From positions 25,653 through 89,652 of the forward strand of contig JBGALV010000005.1 of assembly GCA_044223515.1 (NCBI GenBank): a stretch of DNA of 64,000 bases, in the 5' to 3' direction. Numbering within the stretch: position 1 is the first letter of the stretch; each line of letters opens with the position of its first letter. Source of the DNA: SHVZ01 sp044223515. Lineage in GTDB: Bacteria; Pseudomonadota; Alphaproteobacteria; SHVZ01. The notes under the pieces were generated by a model. The model saw only the letters and a list, made by a program, of their open reading frames with translations. It was not told where the DNA came from and ran no database searches. Position numbers and translations under genes: made by a program. Positions 46,864-58,262 of this stretch are shown here, one piece after another.

Positions 46864-48073
46864 TGATGTCGATGTAGCGATGGGTCAGGTCGCCGGTCCA
46901 CACGGTCGCCTTGCCGCGGCCGATGCCGACGTCGACGGCGATGCGGATGTCGCGGCCGGACATGTGCCTGGCGACCGGCGCTTCGTCGAAGCCTTCGACG
47001 CGGGCGCCGTCCTTGGCGACGGCGACGCCGCCGATCGAGATCGAGAGCTTGTCGCGGTCGGCCTTCTCGCCGGACTTGCCGACGGCCATGACGATGCGGC
47101 CCCAGTTCGCGTCGCCCGCGGCGATCGCGGTCTTGACCAGCGGCGAGTTGGCGATCGCGAGGCCGATCTTGCGCGCGGTCTTCTCGGACGCCGCACCAGT
47201 GACGTCGATGGTGATCAGGCGTTCGACGCCCTCGCCGTCCCTGACGACAAGGAGGGCAAGGTCTCGCATCACCGCCTTGAGCGCGCGGCGGAATCCGGAG
47301 AGCTTCGCATCCCTCGCGTCGGCGATCGGAGCATGGCCCGCCTTGCCGGTGGCGAAGAGCAGGACCGTGTCCGAGGTCGAGGTGTCGGAGTCGACGGTGA
47401 TCGAGTTGAAGGTGCGCGGCGTGTACTTGGTCAGCAGCGCCTGCAGCGCCGGCGCCGCGACCGCCGCATCGGTGAAGATGAAGCCGAGCATCGTCGCCAT
47501 GTCCGGCTGGATCATGCCGGAGCCTTTGATGATGCCCTGGAGCCGCACCTCGAGGCCGTCGATCTTCGTCGTGCGCGTGACCGCCTTCGGATAGGTGTCG
47601 GTGGTCATGATCGCGCGCGCCGCCGCGGCCCAGTCGTCGTTGAGCTTCGACTGGAGGCCGGGCAGGGCCGCGGTCAGGCGGTCGTCGGCCATTGGCTCGC
47701 CGATGACGCCGGTCGAGGCGACGAACACTTCGTTTTCGCCGCATCCCAGCAGCTTCGCCGTCGCCTTCACCGTGCGCTCGACGCTGGCATCGCCGGCCTT
47801 GCCGGTGAAGGCGTTGGCGTTGCCGGCGTTGACCACCAGCGCCCGCGCCTTGCCGCCTGCCATCGCCTTCCGGCACCAGTCGACCGGCGCCGATCGGGTC
47901 AGCGACTTGGTGTAGACGCCGGCGACCTGGGTGCCAGCCGCCATCTCGACCAGCAGCAGGTCGGTGCGGTCCTTGTAGCGGATGCCGGCGGCGCCAGTCG
48001 CCAGACGGACGCCGGCGATCGCCGGCAGGGTGGGCTGCGCCGCCGGCGCCAGCGGGGAGACGGGATGGGACAT
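46844..48073 (-). CDS. argJ: Bifunctional glutamate N-acetyltransferase / amino-acid acetyltransferase
   Basis: 409 residues. The self-cleavage site is recognisable in GSGMIQPDMATMLGFIFTD, where the Thr of ATML becomes the new N-terminus and nucleophile. AGVRLATGAAGIRYKDRTDL, TGVIGEPM and NWGRIVMAVGKSG are also typical. It makes N-acetylglutamate and recycles the acetyl group from N-acetylornithine in arginine synthesis. It is followed by the GNAT-Nudix fusion (20-bp overlap) and preceded by a parvulin gene 38 bp upstream. Confidence 0.96.
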   Translation of the reverse strand: MSHPVSPLAPAAQPTLPAIAGVRLATGAAGIRYKDRTDLLLVEMAAGTQVAGVYTKSLTRSAPVDWCRKAMAGGKARALVVNAGNANAFTGKAGDASVERTVKATAKLLGCGENEVFVASTGVIGEPMADDRLTAALPGLQSKLNDDWAAAARAIMTTDTYPKAVTRTTKIDGLEVRLQGIIKGSGMIQPDMATMLGFIFTDAAVAAPALQALLTKYTPRTFNSITVDSDTSTSDTVLLFATGKAGHAPIADARDAKLSGFRRALKAVMRDLALLVVRDGEGVERLITIDVTGAASEKTARKIGLAIANSPLVKTAIAAGDANWGRIVMAVGKSGEKADRDKLSISIGGVAVAKDGARVEGFDEAPVARHMSGRDIRIAVDVGIGRGKATVWTGDLTHRYIDINGSYRS

Positions 48074-48111
48074 GGATCGAGACGCGATGAAGTGGGGACG
48101 GGAGCGCTTGG

Positions 48112-48963
48112 TTACTGGGTCTTGGGCGTGCCGTCCAGGTTGAAGCGCTCCACCTTGGCCTTACCCCGCAGGTCCTTGAGGATGTCCTGGATCACGTCGC
48201 GGGACATCTCCTCCTGGAGCTCGGCCTTCACCTCGTCGAACGAGGGCGGGCCGGAGGTGCGCTTGTCCTCGACGCGGATGACATGCCAGCCGAAGGACGA
48301 CTTCACCGGCGCCTGGGTGACCTCGCCCTTCTTCAGGTTGAAGGCCGCCTCGGAGAATTCCGGAACCATCTGCTCGCGGGTGAAGTAGCCGAGGTCGCCG
48401 CCGTTGGCAGCACCCGGGTCGATCGACCGCTTCTTCGCGACATCGGCGAAGTCGCCGCCCTTCTGGATCTCGACGATCACCGCCTTCGCCTCGGCCTCGG
48501 TCTTGAGCAGGATATGGCGGGCATTCACCTCCTCCTGGCCGGGAATGGTGGCGGCGTAGGTCTTGTACTTCTCGCGCAGCGCCGCCTCGGTCACCTTGGT
48601 CTCGATGGCCTTGGTCAGCATCGCCTCCTGGAGCACGCGGTCGGCCGCCTCGGCGATCTTCTTCTTAACTGCCGGGTCTTCGTCGAGCTTGGAGCCGCGG
48701 GCGGCGTTGCCGATCAGGCGCAGGTCGATCACGCGCTCGAGCAGCATCGGGTAGAGGGTCTCGATCGGCATGCCCTGGGCCTGCGCCGGCAGGCCCCGCA
48801 TGGTCGCCTGGAGCTCGGAGCGCAGGATCGCCTGGCCATCGATGCGGGCGATCACCGGGTCCGCCGATCCGGCGGGCGGTGCGGGCGACGCCGGCGGCGT
48901 CTGGGCGTGGACGGAGGCGACGGCGAGCGTCGCGAGCGCGAGGCTCAGGAAAAGGCGAAGCAT
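48112..48963 (-). CDS. Periplasmic parvulin-type peptidyl-prolyl cis-trans isomerase
   Basis: 283 residues from the ATG at 48963. Signal peptide LRLFLSLALATLAVASVHA (cleavage about residue 20), then a SurA N-like helical domain and a PpiC/rotamase domain at about 145-240 (VNARHILLKTEAEAKAVIVEIQKGGDFADVAKKRS, GGDLGYFTREQMVPEF, KSSFGWHVIRVED). Assists folding of exported proteins, which fits its place next to secA. Upstream extension to 49014 lacks a signal peptide at the start and is rejected. Confidence 0.92.
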   Translation of the reverse strand: MLRLFLSLALATLAVASVHAQTPPASPAPPAGSADPVIARIDGQAILRSELQATMRGLPAQAQGMPIETLYPMLLERVIDLRLIGNAARGSKLDEDPAVKKKIAEAADRVLQEAMLTKAIETKVTEAALREKYKTYAATIPGQEEVNARHILLKTEAEAKAVIVEIQKGGDFADVAKKRSIDPGAANGGDLGYFTREQMVPEFSEAAFNLKKGEVTQAPVKSSFGWHVIRVEDKRTSGPPSFDEVKAELQEEMSRDVIQDILKDLRGKAKVERFNLDGTPKTQ

Positions 48964-49076
48964 GTCGGAAATCCTTGGATCAGGCGCGGACCAGATCGTC
49001 CGCTGCTCTTTCAAGGTCCATCATGCTTTCCGGCCGCGACGGCGGCAAGGGCAACCGCCGGGGATCACGGCAATTT

Positions 49077-49805
49077 TCAGATCGCGACGTCGACCGGTCC
49101 CGACGGTACCGGGGTGCTCGGCGCCGACGCCTTGAGCGGGGCCGCGACCGTGAAGGTCACGCCCGATGCGCCGCGATCGGCATAGGCCGGGGTCGCCCCT
49201 GGTCCCTTGTAGGTGAAGCCCACGGAGCGGAGCCCGATTTCGGCCTCGGCATTGCCGATGCTGGCGCCGCTCTCCTCGTGCCGGGCCCCCGGAATGTCGA
49301 CGTCGATCCCGATCTCGGCCTTGCCGACCGAAACCTCGTCCTTGCTGGAGCTGTGTCGGAAGCCGACATGGACGCCCTCAAGCTTGATCGAAAGGCGGCC
49401 GGACTCGAACTGGGCCTGGGTCGCCTGACGGTCGATCGCCAGCTGCGCGCGAGCGGCCTCGGCGGCACGCCGGGCCATGTCCTCGGCCTGGGCCTGCGGC
49501 ACACCGACGCTCTTTAGGAATCCGGCAATCGCCTGGGTGGCGTGGCCGAGCGCCCGGGCGGCAGGCTCCCATCGCGCCATGCGCTGGGACAGCGCCTGGT
49601 TGGGCTCGGACGACCCCGGGCCGACGCCGGGTCCGATCGTGACGACGCTGTCGACCTCCTCCGCCTCCTGCCGCTTGTGCAGGCGATGGTCGGGCAGGCC
49701 GGTGGTGCCGGGGGGCACCGCGGTCACGATCAGGTCGTACAGGTGGTGTGAAGAAATGCCGGCGGACCCGCCGGGCTGGGTCGGTTGGCTAACCGGTAGC
49801 AGCAT
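49077..49805 (-). CDS. Hypothetical protein, unknown function
   Basis: 242 residues from the ATG at 49805, which is preceded by AAGGAGGGG; the longer frame to 49841 is therefore not used. There is no signal peptide. The N-terminal third is Pro/Gly-rich, the middle (about 80-140) is helical and Ala/Gln-rich (ARALGHATQAIAGFLKSVGV, QAEDMARRAAEAARAQL), and the C-terminal part is predicted strand (SGRLSIKLEGVHVGFRHSSS, EVSVGKAEIGIDVDIPG). I do not recognise it. It diverges from secA with about 240 bp between them, where a near-CtrA pair (49891-49905) lies. Confidence 0.6.
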   Translation of the reverse strand: MLLPVSQPTQPGGSAGISSHHLYDLIVTAVPPGTTGLPDHRLHKRQEAEEVDSVVTIGPGVGPGSSEPNQALSQRMARWEPAARALGHATQAIAGFLKSVGVPQAQAEDMARRAAEAARAQLAIDRQATQAQFESGRLSIKLEGVHVGFRHSSSKDEVSVGKAEIGIDVDIPGARHEESGASIGNAEAEIGLRSVGFTYKGPGATPAYADRGASGVTFTVAAPLKASAPSTPVPSGPVDVAI

Positions 49806-49969
49806 GTTCCCCTCCTTCTGAGGTCGGATGCGCTTCCGCAAGTCTATGCCAAGCCCAGAACCCGCATTCTGCAGGGAAGGCCCGGATCGTCTAAACCACG
49901 ATTAACATAAAGTACGCCGAATCACCCGGTGACGCAACTCGGCCGGCAACCCCTCTTGGGGAGCCGTCG

Positions 49970-49998
49970 TTGACAGGCCCAGGGGCACCACTTATCTG
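49970..49998 (+). promoter_or_regulatory. Strong promoter candidate for secA
   Basis: TTGACA (49970-49975), a 17-base spacer and TATCTG (49993-49998) match the sigma-70-type consensus closely. Predicted transcription would begin near 50005, about 45 bp before the secA ATG. Confidence 0.65.
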
Positions 49999-50048
49999 TC
50001 ACCCGCCCCATACGGCCCCCTCCCACCGCGTTTTTCCGAGGTTTCTTG

Positions 50049-52736
<2,688 letters not shown>

Positions 52737-52769
52737 CGGCGGGCAGCGGGCGCGTCGGACGCCGATGAG

Positions 52770-53930
52770 TTAGGCGATCGTGGAGTCGCGGTCGCGGTGA
52801 CGGTTCACCGCGAGGTCGAGCCTCGACAGCAGCTGGTTGGTCTGGTCGAAGGAAAGCCGCCGGCTCTGGCGCGCGAGGACGGTCGAGCGGAAGCACGTGC
52901 AGATGTGCGCGATCGCGGTCGTGCAGTATCCGAGCAACCAATAGATCTTGCTGGCGCTCAGCAGGAACTCGCGGAACGGCTTCGGGTTGGCGCGGTCCAG
53001 GAACTCCGAATAGCAGCTCTCGTACTCGCGGAAGATCTGGCCGAGCTCGCGCACCATGTCCTTCATCCGCTTGATCACCGAGTGCTTGTACATCCGCTGC
53101 TGCTCGGCATAGGCGCGGTTCTGCTGCAGGTCGACCGGGACCGACATCTCCGATCCCATCCATGAGAACACCATCGCCAGACGCTCGCGGTAGCGCTGGA
53201 AGGCGTACTGGTAGTAGGTGACGCCTTTCCAGGCGCCGAAGACGCTGGCGGCGTCGCCCGTCGAGATGCCGAAGGCCGAGACGAACAGCGACGCCTCGGG
53301 CAGCGACGGATCCCAGATCGCCTCGAGGAAGCCCTTCGACTTGTTGATCAGGTCGAGGCGCGAGCGGACGCCGAGCGCGGTGCCGACGATCGGCAGGATC
53401 TTGTCCTGGATCAGGTCGCGGATCTCGCGCTCTTCCTTCGGCGTGATCTCGAAGTAGCGCGGGCTGACCTTGATGCCGGCGAGGCTGAAGGACTCCTTCA
53501 AGAGGAACGGGTCCAGCGACGGCAGCTCGTCGATCATGTTCAGGATGTCGACGTCGGTCGCGAACTGCTTGGTGTTCTCGACGTCGACGCCCATCAGGTC
53601 GCGCAGCAGGTTGGCGTAGTTCGCCTGGCGCAGATAGATCGCGTAGCCGCCGCGCACCGGGTCCTTGACGTCATAGGGGACGAACAGCCCGGTCTCGATC
53701 GGACGCGGCTGCTTCTTCGACTGGATGGAATCGAGGTCCTGGGGCTCTTCCTTGGTCTCGCCGAAACGGGGGAATTTGAATACGAAGGCGTTGTTCAGTC
53801 CTTCGGTCAGGAACATCCGCTCTTCGTCGAGAACCTTCTTCCGGATGGCCGGCAGATTGAGCGAGACGCCCGTGCCTCCATTGAGGATCTGATCGAGCAC
53901 CGGCGACAGCGGCTGTCGATTGGAAGTCAT
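52770..53930 (-). CDS. Hypothetical protein, 386 residues, unrecognised
   Basis: No signal peptide. Mostly charged and aromatic, with a helix-rich middle and C-terminal half (YYQYAFQRYRERLAMVFSW, KHSVIKRMKDMVRELGQIF). The only notable hydrophobic stretch is near residues 330-355 (SKIYWLLGYCTTAIAHICTCF), rich in cysteine. The C-terminus is basic. Composition and codon use look native. I cannot match it to a family; it could be peripheral-membrane. It converges on secA (33 bp between stops) and diverges from nothing nearby; its start is 89 bp from the stop of the MFS gene. Confidence 0.65.
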   Translation of the reverse strand: MTSNRQPLSPVLDQILNGGTGVSLNLPAIRKKVLDEERMFLTEGLNNAFVFKFPRFGETKEEPQDLDSIQSKKQPRPIETGLFVPYDVKDPVRGGYAIYLRQANYANLLRDLMGVDVENTKQFATDVDILNMIDELPSLDPFLLKESFSLAGIKVSPRYFEITPKEEREIRDLIQDKILPIVGTALGVRSRLDLINKSKGFLEAIWDPSLPEASLFVSAFGISTGDAASVFGAWKGVTYYQYAFQRYRERLAMVFSWMGSEMSVPVDLQQNRAYAEQQRMYKHSVIKRMKDMVRELGQIFREYESCYSEFLDRANPKPFREFLLSASKIYWLLGYCTTAIAHICTCFRSTVLARQSRRLSFDQTNQLLSRLDLAVNRHRDRDSTIA

Positions 53931-54019
53931 TCAAATAAACCTAGAAAACCGCCCATTCCCCCACAACCTAACCGTGGCCCCGTACGGATGGCGCAGTCTC
54001 TTGGACAGTGCCGGCCCCG

Positions 54020-55141
54020 TCAATCGTTCTGAGGCCGCAGGCGGTCGAATACGGCGGAAGCCGCGATTGCCGCCGCCATTCCCAGATACAGACCGAGAGC
54101 CGAGACGTTAACGAAGAGGAACCCGGCCAGCAGCGGGCCGACCGCGGAGCCGATGTCGCCCCAGGTCGCCAGGGTGGAAAAGCTGCGCATGGCGTCGTCG
54201 GGGTGGCGCTGCGCTGCGACCGCCAGGATCAGGACCTGCAGAACCGCCCGCGACATCGCGACGGTCGCCATGCTGAGGAGAAGCATAAGCGGCCAGCGCT
54301 CGGCCGAGATCGCCACCAGGGCGAGGCCGATCACCATGAACGCCTGCATGAGGATCATGAGCCGCTGGGCGCCGAAGCGTTCGCCGAGCGCGCCGCCCAC
54401 CGGCGACAGCACCACCTGCACCAGCCCCTTGAGCGCCAGCACCAACCCGGCGGACAGGACCGCGGACTCGACCGAGACGAGATCCTTGAGCAGCAGCGTG
54501 ATGGTGATCGTGAAGATGCCGTCGACCGACAGCGTCATCACGAAGTACATGAGGTCGAGGCGGCTCGGCTTCGGGAACAATGCGCGCGACTGGCGCGGGG
54601 CACGGCGCTCGACCGGCGGCAGCATCGCGGCGAGCGGGATGGCGAGCAAGGTCAGGGCTCCGAGCACGACGAAGATGCCCTGCGGCCCCGTGAACGGCAC
54701 CAGCGCCGCACCGCCCGCCATTGCCAGGGTCGGGCCCGACTGGCGGATGGCGCTCGCCATGCCGACGCTGCGGACAGGCGCCTCCTTGACCGAGGCGGCA
54801 TAGACCAGCGACGTGAGATTGAGTGCTGCGAAGGCGAGGCCCCAACCGAGGCGCCCGGCGAGAAGCTGGGCGAAGCCGGAGCCGAAGCCGTAGGCGAAGG
54901 TCGTCGCCGCCGCGGCGGACGCCGCGAGCAGGCTGAGCCGTCGGGTGCCGAGCCGCTCGCCGATCGCGACCACGGCGCCGTAGCCGAATATGCGGATGAT
55001 CCGGTTGGCCGACAGGAGCACGCCGACCAGGGCGAGATCGACGCCGAAATCCGCCGCATGCGCCGGCAGCACCACGTAGAGCAGGGCGTCGCCGGTCAAC
55101 GCGATCGCGAGGATCGTCGCCGAAAGGACGGTCTCGCGCAC
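54020..55141 (-). CDS. MFS transporter
   Basis: 373 residues from a GTG start, with about eleven to twelve hydrophobic segments (VLSATILAIALTGDALLYVVLPAH at the start; LDLMYFVMTLSVDGIFTITITLLL in the middle) and the MFS signature-like loops (GYGAVVAIGERLGTRRL, GALGERFGAQRL). Substrate unknown. It lies 4 bp after a lipoprotein gene and is likely co-transcribed with it. Confidence 0.82.
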   Translation of the reverse strand: MRETVLSATILAIALTGDALLYVVLPAHAADFGVDLALVGVLLSANRIIRIFGYGAVVAIGERLGTRRLSLLAASAAAATTFAYGFGSGFAQLLAGRLGWGLAFAALNLTSLVYAASVKEAPVRSVGMASAIRQSGPTLAMAGGAALVPFTGPQGIFVVLGALTLLAIPLAAMLPPVERRAPRQSRALFPKPSRLDLMYFVMTLSVDGIFTITITLLLKDLVSVESAVLSAGLVLALKGLVQVVLSPVGGALGERFGAQRLMILMQAFMVIGLALVAISAERWPLMLLLSMATVAMSRAVLQVLILAVAAQRHPDDAMRSFSTLATWGDIGSAVGPLLAGFLFVNVSALGLYLGMAAAIAASAVFDRLRPQND

Positions 55142-55145
55142 GCCC

Positions 55146-56000
55146 TCAGCTCGCCTTTTCTTTCCGCACCTGGTCGATGACCTCGGTGATGCCGTCGATC
55201 GCGGCGGCGGCGATCTGGCGGGCGACCTCGCCCCAGGGACCGTCGAGGAGGCCGGCGGTGACCACGTTCTCCTGCTCGATTTGTGCGAGCTCGGCCCCGT
55301 CGCTGCCGAGGATCGCCCAGAGGATGTTGACGCGCTGCCGCCCGGTGCCGGCTGGCTGGATGCGGATGGCGCCGGAGACGACGAGAGAATCCTCGGCGAG
55401 GTCGGAAAGCACGCGGTATCCGGCGCGCTTCAGCGATCGTTCCAGCGCAGCCTTGAGCGAAACCGCGCCATCCCCCGGCGCGCCGTCGACAGCCCAGACG
55501 ACGAGAGCGGGCCCGCCCTGGGTCGTCGGCCGGCCGCCCTCGATCAGGTCGACCAGCTCCGGCGCCGCGAGCCCGGCGACCGCGCGCATCGTGTCGGGCG
55601 ACCCGTTCGCCCATCCCTCGCTCGGGACCCGCCAATTGGCCGGCGAGCTGGTGACCAGGGCGCCATCGGCGCGGGTCAGGAACCAGCTGAGGGAAATCTC
55701 GTCACGGCCGCCATCCGAGGCTCCCACCACCTGGGCCCTTCCGGCGAGGCGATGGTTTCCCGTACCGCCGGCCCGGGTGGTTGCCGGCACGTCGAGGCGG
55801 CGGAGCTCGTCGGCGATTGCTTCGGCGAAGGCGGACGGGTTGGGGGCTCCCTCGACCGGCGTGACCACGACGCCACCGCGGTTGGCGAGCGTCAGAAGCT
55901 CGTTGCCTTCCTTGGACTGGTCCTCGAACGGCCGCGGCAGCGGCTGGCAGGCCGCGACGGTCACGAGCGCGAGGAGCGCGAGCAGGAGCCTAGAGAACAC
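55146..56000 (-). CDS. Putative lipoprotein
   Basis: 284 residues from a GTG start (GTG TTC TCT). The lipoprotein signal ends in VAAC (Cys at about 18). The mature part has alternating strand and helix with VVVTPVEGAPNPSAFAEAIADELRRLDVPATTR and a C-terminal helix. No family is recognised; the repeats of alpha/beta and the paired description of one domain near 25-110 and another near 165-275 suggest two similar modules, which I cannot prove. It is followed by an MFS gene. Confidence 0.7.
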   Translation of the reverse strand: MFSRLLLALLALVTVAACQPLPRPFEDQSKEGNELLTLANRGGVVVTPVEGAPNPSAFAEAIADELRRLDVPATTRAGGTGNHRLAGRAQVVGASDGGRDEISLSWFLTRADGALVTSSPANWRVPSEGWANGSPDTMRAVAGLAAPELVDLIEGGRPTTQGGPALVVWAVDGAPGDGAVSLKAALERSLKRAGYRVLSDLAEDSLVVSGAIRIQPAGTGRQRVNILWAILGSDGAELAQIEQENVVTAGLLDGPWGEVARQIAAAAIDGITEVIDQVRKEKAS

Positions 56001-56142
56001 AGCTCACCAGGAGGCCGAGAATGCAGATGCCGACGAAGATGATGAGGTGCGGCACGGCGATCGGATCGCAGGGGATGGAGGATGTTGTTTGGCGCGAAAG
56101 CCGCCTGAGGGCAAGTCCCGCAGCGGCGAGGTGCTGCATCCG

Positions 56143-56901
56143 CTAGGCTCGACGGCGCGACAACACGAGGGTCGTTCCGTTGACGATCATCGAGACCAAG
56201 GTGGCCAAGGCATAGGCTTCGACCAGACCGAGGCGCTCGAGTCCGAGCGCGATCACGAGGAAGAAGGCCGAGAAGGAGAAGCTGCCGAGGATCACGCCGC
56301 GGAGAAGCTCGGCCGCGGCATTCCCGCCGTCGTGGCGGTGGGTGAAGACTGCGAGCACCGAAGCGAAGATCGGGATAGGCGAGATCAGCCCGGAGAGCTC
56401 CGGCCCGAGCAGGCCGGCGAACTCGGTCAGCCCGACGACGAGGCCGACCGCGACCGCCATGCGCGCCGGTATGTCCCACCACGGCGGATCGCCTACGGGC
56501 GCATCGAGCGGCCTCCTGGGGATCGCCGCCAGTGACCCGAGCGTGGTTCCCAGGAGGAGCGCGAGGGTCACGGGCAGCGACGGGGCGAGCGCCAGCAGGA
56601 CGGCCGTCGTGCCAAGGAGCGCGGCGACCGCGCCGACCAGCGACAGGGCGATGCCGTGCCGGGGAGAGAGCTTCGCATAGGCGAGGCAGAAGACCGTCAT
56701 CGCGACAACGCCGACCAGCGTCGCCTGGGCCGCGGTCCGGGCGAATGCCGGGCTCTGCTCGACGGCGAGGAAGATCGAGACCGGGCCGGACGTGAGCGGG
56801 AAACCCGCGATCCATCCGGCGACCAGCACGCCCCAGCGCCGCGCCGCCAGGCTCGCGATCAGGATCAGCGTCGGCGAGAGGGCGAGCTTGAGAAGGAGCA
56901 T
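56143..56901 (-). CDS. Integral membrane protein, unknown function
   Basis: 252 residues with about eight hydrophobic segments covering almost the whole length (LALSPTLILIASLAA, ALVGVVAMTVFCLAYA-like, ALSLVGAVAALLGTTAVLLAL, AFFLVIALGLERLGL, ALATLVSMIVNGTTLVL). Short charged loops contain RRPLDAPVGDPPWW and FTHRHDGGNAAAE. I recognise no transporter family with confidence. The 142 bp to the lipoprotein gene holds no convincing gene. Confidence 0.7.
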   Translation of the reverse strand: MLLLKLALSPTLILIASLAARRWGVLVAGWIAGFPLTSGPVSIFLAVEQSPAFARTAAQATLVGVVAMTVFCLAYAKLSPRHGIALSLVGAVAALLGTTAVLLALAPSLPVTLALLLGTTLGSLAAIPRRPLDAPVGDPPWWDIPARMAVAVGLVVGLTEFAGLLGPELSGLISPIPIFASVLAVFTHRHDGGNAAAELLRGVILGSFSFSAFFLVIALGLERLGLVEAYALATLVSMIVNGTTLVLSRRRA

Positions 56902-56959
56902 GCGCGACGGAGAACTTAGTCCCCGCCGCGCCCGGCGTCAGCCGTCGTCCTCGGCGTCG

Positions 56960-57433
56960 TCAGGCGCCGTTGTAGGCTTTCTTCAGCGCGGCGACGTCCA
57001 GCTTGACCATCTTCATCATCGCCTCGGCGACGCGCCGGGCCTTGGCGCGGTCCGTGTCCTTCATCATTTCGGCCAGGACTTTGGGCGTGATCTGCCACGA
57101 AAGGCCGTACCGGTCCTTGAGCCAGCCGCATTGCTCGACGCTGCCGCCCTTGGCGAGCGCCTCCCAGAGAGCGTCGATCTCGGCCTGGTTCTCGCATTCG
57201 ACCATGAGCGAGATGGCATGGTTGAAGGAGTCGAGCGGTCCGGCGCTGAACGCGACGAACGGCTGGCCGATCAGCGTGAACTCGACGACCTTGACCGAGC
57301 CCTCGGGCCCGCTCGGCGAGTCGGCGGGCATCGTCGTGATGCTGTCGATGCGCGAGTTGGGCAGGATCGACGTGTAGAAATTCGCCGCCTCTTCTGCCTC
57401 GGTGGAATACCAGAGATGTGGAACGAGCCGCAT
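56960..57433 (-). CDS. VOC-fold protein, PhnB-like (3-demethylubiquinone methyltransferase-like domain)
   Basis: 157 residues. The start LVPHLWYSTEAEEAANFYTSIL, then VEFTLIGQPFVAFSAGP and FNHAISLMVEC, KDRYGLSWQITP and a helical tail of about 40 residues match the PhnB-like VOC family. Function of these proteins is unknown; the name 3-demethylubiquinone methyltransferase is historical. A single gene upstream of the membrane protein on the same strand. Confidence 0.85.
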   Translation of the reverse strand: MRLVPHLWYSTEAEEAANFYTSILPNSRIDSITTMPADSPSGPEGSVKVVEFTLIGQPFVAFSAGPLDSFNHAISLMVECENQAEIDALWEALAKGGSVEQCGWLKDRYGLSWQITPKVLAEMMKDTDRAKARRVAEAMMKMVKLDVAALKKAYNGA

Positions 57434-57551
57434 GGCTGCCTCTTGAATCGTCGCGACGAGGATTAACGGGGCGCCGGGGTTCGCGGTTCCGACCGGCGCG
57501 AGGCCTAGACGCCGGTGATCCGGTTCTTGAGCATCCGGAGCCGGCCGCGGC

Positions 57552-58262
57552 TCACAGCAGGCCCTGGCTCTTGAAGCTCGTGTGGCCGGAGCGGCCGATG
57601 ATCAGGTGGTCGTGCACCTGCACGCCCAGCGCCTGTGCCGCCTTCTGCACGTCCTTGGTGATGTCGATGTCGGCGCGACTCGGCGTCGGATCGCCCGAAG
57701 GGTGATTGTGAACGAGGATCAGCGCGCTGGCGCCGAGCTCGAGCGCGCGCTTCATGATCTCGCGCGGATAGACCGGCGTGTGATCGACGGTGCCGGTCTG
57801 CTGCACCTCGTCCTTGATCAGGCGGTTCTTGCGGTCGAGGAACAGCACGCGGAACTGTTCGGTCTGGCCGCGTGCCATGGTGGTGCGGCAATAGTCGAGC
57901 AGCCGGTTCCAGGAGCCGATCAGCGGCTTGTCCGAGATCTCTTCGCGCGCGAGCCGGATCGCGGCGGCCTCGATCACCTTGAGGGCCGCGACCGCGCCTT
58001 CGCCCATTCCCTTGACGTTCTCGAGCGCGGCCTGGTCGGCGGCGATGGCGCCGGCGAAGCTGCCGAAGTGATCGATGAGGGTCTTGGCCAGCGGCTTCAC
58101 GTCGCGCCGCGGGATCGCCAGCGTCAGGACGAGCTCGAGGAGTTCGTAGTCCGGCATCTGCTCGCCACCGACGGCGAGCAGGCGTTCGCGCAGGCGCTGT
58201 CGGTGGCCGTGGTAGTGCGGCGTTGCCTCGGCAGCTTCGACCGGGTCAGCCGGCTCGGTCAT
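57552..58262 (-). CDS. radC: RadC-family JAB1/MPN-domain protein
   Basis: 236 residues. N-terminal helix-hairpin-helix-like part (HYHGHRQRLRERLLAVG, GSFAGAIAADQAALENVKGMG) and a C-terminal JAB metal-site domain: the Glu in the strand before, then VHNHPSGDPTPSRADIDIT holding HxHPSGDx-type ligands. The name DNA repair protein is historical and the real role is unclear. It overlaps the start region of the map gene by 17 bp at its upstream end, both on the minus strand. Confidence 0.93.
   Translation of the reverse strand: MTEPADPVEAAEATPHYHGHRQRLRERLLAVGGEQMPDYELLELVLTLAIPRRDVKPLAKTLIDHFGSFAGAIAADQAALENVKGMGEGAVAALKVIEAAAIRLAREEISDKPLIGSWNRLLDYCRTTMARGQTEQFRVLFLDRKNRLIKDEVQQTGTVDHTPVYPREIMKRALELGASALILVHNHPSGDPTPSRADIDITKDVQKAAQALGVQVHDHLIIGRSGHTSFKSQGLL

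Noticed and set aside
50046..50048. TTG start one codon before the secA ATG
   Set aside because: ATG at 50049 is the standard choice and gives the usual MFGALARRLFG start.
55980..56050. Tiny minus-strand reading frame (GTG ... CTCTAG) coding a 21-residue hydrophobic peptide
   Set aside because: No ribosome site, no ATG, and it overlaps the start of the lipoprotein gene; not distinguishable from chance.
57434..57551. GC-rich inverted repeats between radC and the VOC gene
   Set aside because: Short imperfect pairings without T-run; typical of random high-GC sequence.
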